Positions 6,857-11,410 of a DNA stretch of 11,410 nt are shown here, one piece after another (position 1 is the stretch's first letter; each line of letters begins with the position of its first letter). Under the pieces are notes generated by a model. The model was not told the DNA's origin. It saw only the letters and a list, made by a program, of their open reading frames with translations, and did not search any database. The position numbers and the translations under genes are program-made. Source of the stretch: a candidate division TA06 bacterium DG_78 (GTDB lineage: Bacteria > Hydrothermota > Tepidihabitantia > SM23-42); assembly GCA_001303225.1 (NCBI GenBank), contig LJNI01000068.1, positions 1 to 11,410 of the forward strand, in the 5' to 3' direction.

Positions 6857-7158
6857 TGGACAATCGACGTGTGAAAACAAGACTTGAAAAGTATGCTGCT
6901 TACCTATATATCTCGGTTAAGTGTTGTACGTTGTGCGGCATGGCGACTTGCCCTGTTAGATACAAAAATTGTATGATTGATAAGATGTATTTCTGGTTAA
7001 ATTCATTCCGTTTGCATGTGAAGATGATTTTCTATTATCTAACAGGGCTAGTATCGTTTAACGGCATTGCTAACCGCAGAAATATAACGACAAACGAGAA
7101 ACGATCAACGATACGGGTATCGAAACCGTATAACGTCTTACGTATCATTTATGATTGA
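6856..7158 (+). CDS. Doubtful small ORF in a palindrome-rich stretch
   Basis: A 100-codon frame linked to its neighbours by overlaps (TAATG at its start, 8 bp with the radical SAM gene at its end), which favours a real operon gene. It would encode a basic protein with a cysteine group, KCCTLCGMATCPVRYKNC (residues 22-39), possibly metal-binding, and a hydrophobic stretch at about 46-68. No family is recognised. Against coding: the DNA carries a 13-bp inverted repeat, heptanucleotide repeats and nested palindromes that ignore the reading frame, and there is no RBS. Other short frames on both strands look equally protein-like. It may be a decayed gene, an inserted repeat or an intergenic regulatory region. 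Confidence 0.3.
   Translation: MDNRRVKTRLEKYAAYLYISVKCCTLCGMATCPVRYKNCMIDKMYFWLNSFRLHVKMIFYYLTGLVSFNGIANRRNITTNEKRSTIRVSKPYNVLRIIYD
6950..7048. repeat. 13-bp perfect inverted repeat with 73-bp spacer
   Basis: GCCCTGTTAGATA (6950-6962) is the exact reverse complement of TATCTAACAGGGC (7036-7048). It could be the ends of a small non-autonomous element, the base of an RNA hairpin, or a recombination site. Confidence 0.7.
7085..7112. repeat. Four-copy heptanucleotide tandem repeat (NAACGAN)
   Basis: TAACGAC, AAACGAG, AAACGAT and CAACGAT follow one another without gaps at 7085-7091, 7092-7098, 7099-7105 and 7106-7112, sharing the core AACGA. The 7-bp period does not match codons, so it is a DNA- or RNA-level signal. 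Heptad direct repeats are bound by some OmpR/PhoB- and SARP-type regulators. It ends 38 bp before the radical SAM start codon. Confidence 0.6.
7109..7130. repeat. Nested palindromes CGATAC-GG-GTATCG and TACGG/CCGTA
   Basis: CGATAC (7109-7114) pairs with GTATCG (7117-7122) across GG as a DNA palindrome. TACGG (7112-7116) also pairs with CCGTA (7126-7130), and AACGATAC (7107-7114) with GTATCGTT (7051-7058). These pairings exclude each other as RNA, so they describe either an operator or alternative folds upstream of the radical SAM gene. Confidence 0.55.
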
Positions 7159-8584
7159 TATTTTGCTCGTAAATCCCCAAGAAAAAGGTGGTTTTTTTGA
7201 GAGAATGCCACCCTTAGGTCTGGCACACATTGCCTCGAATCTCGAAAAACATAATTATTCAGTCAAAATAGTTGATTTTGAAGTAGAACAGAAGAATATA
7301 GATTACTGGCTGAATACACTACAGCCTCAATGTGTAGGCATTTCTGGAACAAGCCATACACGATTCGAAGCGTTTAAGTTAGCACGAGAAGTGAAAAAGT
7401 TCAATCAAGAGATCGTAACAATTTATGGCGGTGTACACGCTACATTCACTGCCCATGATACCTTAAAAAATAACAAAGAAATCGATTATGTGGTAAGGGG
7501 AGAGGGTGAACAGGTAGTACCCAATTTACTCGATGCCATTAAAAATGGGAAGAAACTAACGCACGTAGCTGGTATCACGTATCGTGATGAGAATGGTATT
7601 GTAGAAAATCGTCCTGCTCAGCGCATTAAAAATCTTGATGCCTTACCCAGACCCGTATATCACCTCCTTAATATGAATGCATATTCTCTCGATATGCCGT
7701 TTCTACACAAAAAGGGTATTTCCACTATCACCTCACGCGGTTGTACTGCGAAGTGTACTTTTTGTTCGGCGAGTACAATGTTCGATCATCAGATTACCAC
7801 CCATTCAGCTTCGTATGTGCTCGATGAAATTGCACTCCTTTTTGATACATATGGTTTTGAAGGTATAAAAATTTTTGACAGCACGCTCACGATGAAGAGG
7901 GATCATATCGATGCATTCTGTGATGAAATTCTACGTCGTGGTATTGTTTTTCCGTGGGAGTGTGAAATCAGAGTTGGCACGGTCGACCAGGAACTTCTCG
8001 TGAAAATGAAAAAAGCAGGATGTTACTATGTCAATTTTGGCATTGAATCAGCCAGTCAGAGAGTTCTCAACCTCATGCGTAAGGGGTTTACTATCGAAGA
8101 GGCTGAGAAGTTACTATTGCTGTGCAGGGATGTTGGCATTAAGACCAAAGTTTTTTTCTCGTTCGGTCATATTGGCGAAACAATGGCTGATGTAGAGAAG
8201 ACGTTTTCATTCATTGATACACACAAAAAATTGATAACAACTGTGGCAAGCGGTGCTGGTGTGAGAATTTATCCAGGGACCTACCTTGAAACCTATGCAC
8301 GTGATAATGGATTACTTCCTTCAGATTTCCATTGGAGTAAACCCTATGATGATAAACGGCTGGAGTCAATTTTACAGACGCCTTGTGTACCGATATTGGT
8401 ACAACCACAATTAGGCTTCGATGAGCTGGAAAAGATTGCTCTGCGTATCTACAGTAAAAGATTTAGTGGCTGGCAAGGATTTAAACGCGGGATTACGAAG
8501 GTTACTGATAAGGATAAACTAAAAAAACTACGGCAACTTGTAAAATTACGTTTTAAAAATATTGTAAAGAAACCGAGATCATGA
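7151..8584 (+). CDS. B12-binding-domain radical SAM protein
   Basis: A 477-residue class B-type radical SAM enzyme. The N-terminal cobalamin-binding fold (about 1-135) shows ILLVNPQ, PPLGLAHIASNLE (20-32), GGVHAT (93-98) and VVRGEGE (114-120). The radical SAM domain (about 190-390) has the [4Fe-4S] motif C198-x3-C202-x2-C205 in SRGCTAKCTFCSAS, then GIKIFDSTLT and YYVNFGIESAS. The C-terminal ~90 residues end in a Lys/Arg-rich tail. Such enzymes use SAM radicals, often with methylcobalamin, to methylate or rearrange unactivated carbons. Placed among sugar genes, it may act on a glycan, nucleotide sugar or isoprenoid/lipid carrier; that is inference. No SD precedes the ATG. It overlaps the next gene by ATGA, implying coupled translation. 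Confidence 0.92.
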   Translation: MIDILLVNPQEKGGFFERMPPLGLAHIASNLEKHNYSVKIVDFEVEQKNIDYWLNTLQPQCVGISGTSHTRFEAFKLAREVKKFNQEIVTIYGGVHATFTAHDTLKNNKEIDYVVRGEGEQVVPNLLDAIKNGKKLTHVAGITYRDENGIVENRPAQRIKNLDALPRPVYHLLNMNAYSLDMPFLHKKGISTITSRGCTAKCTFCSASTMFDHQITTHSASYVLDEIALLFDTYGFEGIKIFDSTLTMKRDHIDAFCDEILRRGIVFPWECEIRVGTVDQELLVKMKKAGCYYVNFGIESASQRVLNLMRKGFTIEEAEKLLLLCRDVGIKTKVFFSFGHIGETMADVEKTFSFIDTHKKLITTVASGAGVRIYPGTYLETYARDNGLLPSDFHWSKPYDDKRLESILQTPCVPILVQPQLGFDELEKIALRIYSKRFSGWQGFKRGITKVTDKDKLKKLRQLVKLRFKNIVKKPRS

Positions 8585-9648
8585 AACGTATACTCCATGT
8601 AGTTTTTGAGAATTTCCAGGACGTGTCTGGATTGTTGAGTCGGAGTCATAAACTCTTTGGTGATGAAGGGACCCTCGTCACGATGACACCGTCGACATTA
8701 GGATTTCCGAACGGTGTCCTTTTACATTATCCCCTGCTAAATTCAGAATTCATAAGAAGAGTGAGAAAAATAACTGGTCGGGAAAACGTTAATGTCGCTG
8801 CACATACATTGCAGATTAGAATACGGGGAGTACATCCACTCCATCGTACATTTTTGAGGTCGCGTGACATTTTGTGGCTCTACAAACTGAACAAAGCGTG
8901 GGAACGGTATGGGCTTGGAGATTTTGATATCTATCATTTCGATGGTGATATACCCTTTATCTATGGTGATAGAATCTTAAAACGTCTGGAAAACAAACAT
9001 ATTGTTACGCATTTCTTTGGCACCGACTTACGGAAGTGGGGTATGAATCCCTATCTGAAAGAGCATGCTGGGTTGAAATTGACGTCGGAATTAGACCACA
9101 CAAAAATTGATCCATCCTTGGTTTTTATACCAATACCATATGAGGCAGATAAGATTGAACCACGTACCCATGAAAATAAAATACTGAGGATTGGACATTC
9201 GCCGACCCGCAGAACAGCAAAAGGAACAGAAGATATTATTACTGTACTCGATAGATTGAAAAAGAAGATACAATTTGAATTTCTGCTTATTGAGGGTGTA
9301 TCAAATAAAAGATGCATGGAATTGAAAGCGACCTGCGACATTGGTATCGATAATATCGGGAATTATGCAGGAACTGCGTATGGACGGAGCGGATTAGAAT
9401 TCCTGGCTTTAGGTATTCCCACGATAGTTGAGATAATAGACGAATACGAGCACCTTTTACCGAACCATCCTTTTGTCAAGGCAACAAAAAAGAATCTTGA
9501 AGAAGTACTCTACTCGCTATTAACCGATGCTGAGCTGAGAAAGGAAAAGAAGGAGCAAGGGCTCAAATGGGTGCGGGAATTTCCTCATCCAAAACGCATC
9601 ATGATGAAAATATATGAAGAGTATAGAAAACGTGGATGGGTTAACTAA
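8581..9648 (+). CDS. GT-B fold glycosyltransferase (GT4-like)
   Basis: A 355-residue protein beginning MKRILHVVFENFQDVSG, a first Rossmann strand and loop typical of the acceptor-side domain of GT-B enzymes. The middle has IYHFDGDIPFIYG, HIVTHFFGTDLRKWG (an HxGTD/HGSD-like site) and VFIPIPYEADKIEP, where family members enter the donor domain. RIGHSPTRRTAKGTED and, near 268-285, YGRSGLEFLALGIPTIVE resemble the E-x7-E donor-sugar motif with one acidic position shifted. It probably transfers a sugar from a nucleotide donor to a growing lipid-linked glycan in the cytoplasm; donor and acceptor are unknown. Its ATG overlaps the radical SAM stop (ATGA). Only 32 bp separate its stop from that of the convergent gene. 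Confidence 0.82.
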   Translation: MKRILHVVFENFQDVSGLLSRSHKLFGDEGTLVTMTPSTLGFPNGVLLHYPLLNSEFIRRVRKITGRENVNVAAHTLQIRIRGVHPLHRTFLRSRDILWLYKLNKAWERYGLGDFDIYHFDGDIPFIYGDRILKRLENKHIVTHFFGTDLRKWGMNPYLKEHAGLKLTSELDHTKIDPSLVFIPIPYEADKIEPRTHENKILRIGHSPTRRTAKGTEDIITVLDRLKKKIQFEFLLIEGVSNKRCMELKATCDIGIDNIGNYAGTAYGRSGLEFLALGIPTIVEIIDEYEHLLPNHPFVKATKKNLEEVLYSLLTDAELRKEKKEQGLKWVREFPHPKRIMMKIYEEYRKRGWVN

Positions 9649-9680
9649 ATCACTGCATTCTCATTTCGTAGTTGGTATGT

Positions 9681-11219
9681 TCAGCGTTCTCCTAGATCAT
9701 ATAAGTATATTGATGCTCCCGATGTCCTGAATTCAGCAATTCTCTTACCAAAGATATCTAAATACGATAGGAGAAGTTTTTCCTCATCTACTCCATACCA
9801 TTTTATGATATGTGAAAAGAGTATCCACAATCGTTTCGTACCTTTGAATCGTTTTATATCATTATAATAGTTATTCCAATCATACTGTGATTCAACGCTC
9901 ATGACATAGTCATGCTGGGATAAATTGAATCTATCTGCATAGTATCGGTAGGCTTTTACTGCTGCGTAGTACACGTATATTGTATCACTCTTTCTGTAAT
10001 TATTTTTGAGATACTTAACCACTGGCCTCAGCTCTTCTGGAGCACGTGGTTTTATGACGTGATAGCCAGCGAGAACCACTGGTTGAAACAGGAGTACGAT
10101 GACAAGTATAATTCCGACAACAGATGATTTCTGCGATACGATCATACGAATAACTTCTATTCCCTCGGCAATTACGAGGAACATGAGAGGCGCACTGAAG
10201 AGCAACAACCTGCCTTCAAAAGGATACTTCTTGAAACCTGACGCGATGAGCGCACAGAGTATCGGCAAAATCAAAAATAATAGTATCTTCTTTTTCTTGA
10301 TGAACATTATGATACAACCAATAATACATGATACTACAGCCAGAGGTAATTCAAAAAAAGAAAATCCGAGCGGATTCTTGAACATACGCAAAAAAACGTA
10401 ACCGAACCACTGTACATCAACAAAAGACTGTGGTGGTAAGGGCATAAAGCTATTCTGGAAACCTTCTATCAAGCCTTGGTTTGTGCTCAATATCTCGAGC
10501 GTGAGCAGGTAATTTATACTGAGGCTCATTCCTGCAATTACAATGGCAATACAGAACCACATAACATGTTCCCATACTCTTTTTTGAATCAGGTACATGA
10601 GCAAGACTATCGAAGTACCGAAGAACGTAAATACTGCAGGATGGGAAAACCAGAATGTCAAAGCGCCGAGACATCCATACAAGACGAGCAAGGTACTCGA
10701 ATATTTTTTAGTTACAATGATGGATGCAATGAGAATGAGTAATAACGTTATCGCAACATCGCTCGAATACTGTTTTACTTCTGAGGTAAAATAGATGAGG
10801 TGGTCACACACCACAAAGAGGATAAGGGCGATGGGTATTGCATTGCGACTGAGAAACTTCTGTGCAATTCTGTAAAATAGATACAGGGTAGCGATGCCGG
10901 CAATGAACGGAAACAGCCGGAGAACATATTCGCTGTTACCAAACATATCGACAAACAGTTTCTCGATGATTGAAAATCCGACCGGCGCAGGTTGGATAAA
11001 ATCGAGGGGTCTGAATAGTTCACTATATGAATGGGAAATGATATTCATGGCGATAGGAGCTTCACCTTCAGTGAGCGAGCGGTTAAATAAGAACTGTGCT
11101 ATTCTCAAAATAGCACCGACTCCAATAATTATCCAATGAGCTCGTTCTGTTGTAAAAAATTCGATGAACGGTGTGAATTTTTGTGTTGCTTTATCAAATA
11201 ACGTACTACTTTTTCCCAT
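9681..11219 (-). CDS. GT39/ArnT-like integral membrane glycosyltransferase
   Basis: A 512-residue polytopic protein from ATG 11219. A first membrane helix at about 29-45 is followed by a periplasmic first loop, then roughly ten helices, and a soluble C-terminal domain from about residue 386 (PEELRPVVKYLKNNY onward). The segments LDFIQPAPVGFSIIEKLF (73-89), NSEYVLRLFPFIAG (95-108) and SEVKQYSSD (146-154) match dolichyl/polyprenyl-phosphate-sugar transferases of the PMT/ArnT superfamily. These move sugars from lipid-phosphate donors to targets on the outer face of the inner membrane. The usual acidic 'DE' of the first loop reads T50-E51-G52-E53 here, so the Asp is missing. An upstream in-frame TTG at 11240 would place the start upstream of the -10 box, so ATG 11219 is preferred. 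Confidence 0.88.
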   Translation of the reverse strand: MGKSSTLFDKATQKFTPFIEFFTTERAHWIIIGVGAILRIAQFLFNRSLTEGEAPIAMNIISHSYSELFRPLDFIQPAPVGFSIIEKLFVDMFGNSEYVLRLFPFIAGIATLYLFYRIAQKFLSRNAIPIALILFVVCDHLIYFTSEVKQYSSDVAITLLLILIASIIVTKKYSSTLLVLYGCLGALTFWFSHPAVFTFFGTSIVLLMYLIQKRVWEHVMWFCIAIVIAGMSLSINYLLTLEILSTNQGLIEGFQNSFMPLPPQSFVDVQWFGYVFLRMFKNPLGFSFFELPLAVVSCIIGCIIMFIKKKKILLFLILPILCALIASGFKKYPFEGRLLLFSAPLMFLVIAEGIEVIRMIVSQKSSVVGIILVIVLLFQPVVLAGYHVIKPRAPEELRPVVKYLKNNYRKSDTIYVYYAAVKAYRYYADRFNLSQHDYVMSVESQYDWNNYYNDIKRFKGTKRLWILFSHIIKWYGVDEEKLLLSYLDIFGKRIAEFRTSGASIYLYDLGER

Positions 11220-11226
11220 ACGAATA

Positions 11227-11254
11227 ATTATAGTAATCAAAATAGACGAGTCAA
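11227..11254 (-). promoter_or_regulatory. Sigma70-type promoter predicting a leaderless mRNA (minus strand)
   Basis: Reading the minus strand, TTGACT (11254-11249) and perfect TATAAT (11232-11227) are 16 bp apart. Seven bases remain to the ATG at 11219, so transcription should begin at or one base before the start codon of the GT39-like gene. Confidence 0.8.
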
Positions 11255-11270
11255 TATAGTTTCGCGATTA

Positions 11271-11298
11271 TTGACTTTGTTGATTTGTTACATACAAT
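11271..11298 (+). promoter_or_regulatory. Sigma70-type promoter predicting a leaderless mRNA (plus strand)
   Basis: TTGACT (11271-11276) and TACAAT (11293-11298) are 16 bp apart, with six bases left before the GTG at 11305. It is divergent from the minus-strand promoter at 11227-11254. The two -35 boxes are only 16 bp apart, so one regulator could control both genes. Confidence 0.65.
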
Positions 11299-11304
11299 AA
11301 CTGC

Positions 11305-11410
11305 GTGAGTTGGTTATTCGGTATTGTTAGTTCTGATATTACTCCAGATGTTGTATCAAAGGTAAAAAAATTCCTTCCTGATTCCCTCTATACGTATCAA
11401 TCTCAAAACA
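11305..11410 (+). CDS. N-terminus of a probable asparagine-synthase/class II amidotransferase-like protein (partial)
   Basis: An open frame from GTG 11305 to the window edge gives 35 residues starting MSWLFGIVSSDITPD. This resembles the N-terminus of class II glutamine amidotransferases of the asparagine-synthase type (MCGIFGI...), which are common in surface-polysaccharide loci. The residue after Met is Ser, not the catalytic Cys, so the glutaminase domain may be inactive or use ammonia directly. No SD; the promoter spacing predicts a leaderless transcript. No upstream in-frame ATG or GTG exists before a TGA at 11281. With only 35 residues the assignment is tentative. Confidence 0.5.
   Translation, partial: MSWLFGIVSSDITPDVVSKVKKFLPDSLYTYQSQN

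Noticed and set aside
6955..7043. Integron attC-like site: GTTAGAT (GTTRRRY) and ATCTAAC (RYYYAAC) are both present
   Set aside because: In attC the RYYYAAC half comes first and GTTRRRY last. Here the order is reversed, no integrase is visible, and the flanking genes are not cassette-like.
9649..9680. Bidirectional terminator between the convergent genes
   Set aside because: Only 32 bp lie between the stops, and no GC-rich stem with a T-run can be drawn there.
10476..10794. Plus-strand frames opposite the GT39-like gene
   Set aside because: They mirror the hydrophobic coding frame on the minus strand, have no RBS, and resemble no protein family.
11220..11240. TTG start of the GT39-like protein at 11240
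   Set aside because: The TTG lies in the spacer upstream of the -10 box, so the predicted transcript would not contain it. ATG 11219 fits the promoter.

Overview
The window looks like chromosomal DNA of a bacterium with moderate to low GC. A canonical groES-groEL pair and sigma70-type promoters (TTGAC-N16/17-TATAAT) mark it as bacterial. An lpxB gene implies a Gram-negative envelope with lipid A. The lineage cannot be fixed from the sequence alone; an uncultured candidate-phylum bacterium would fit, but that is a guess.

Layout. The left edge (1-144) is the tail of a gene encoding a possible winged-helix domain. A promoter-rich gap follows, then tRNA-Val(UAC) at 379-452. Next comes a tightly packed operon: a BCAM0308-like zinc-ribbon protein (494-1000), groES overlapping it by 4 bp, and groEL. 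It closes with a strong Rho-independent terminator (2945-2997). The only good promoter next to this operon lies in front of the tRNA, so tRNA and chaperonin genes may be co-transcribed. From 3048 come three small or envelope-related genes: an FmdB-type zinc ribbon, a DUF2905-type two-helix membrane protein, and a C-terminally short lpxB. The gap at 3339-3506 is full of inverted repeats that can form alternative hairpins.

From 4952 to the right edge is a cell-surface glycan locus. It holds a PP-loop N-acetyl-sugar amidotransferase, a short SDR epimerase/dehydratase, a doubtful Cys-containing small ORF in a palindrome-rich stretch, a B12-binding radical SAM enzyme and a GT-B glycosyltransferase. 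A convergent GT39/ArnT-like membrane glycosyltransferase follows. Divergent from that, running off the edge, is the start of an apparent asparagine-synthase/class II amidotransferase-like protein. A plausible picture is that cytoplasmic enzymes amidate, reduce/epimerise and radically modify a sugar or lipid-linked glycan, and the GT39 protein transfers from a polyprenyl-phosphate donor on the outer face of the inner membrane.

The most notable non-coding signals are three well-formed sigma70 promoters whose predicted transcription start falls on the start codon of the downstream gene (6026, 11219 minus, 11305). They suggest leaderless mRNAs in the glycan locus, while the chaperonin operon uses strong Shine-Dalgarno sites. 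The second is the 6950-7130 stretch, which holds a 13-bp perfect inverted repeat, a four-copy heptanucleotide repeat and nested palindromes.
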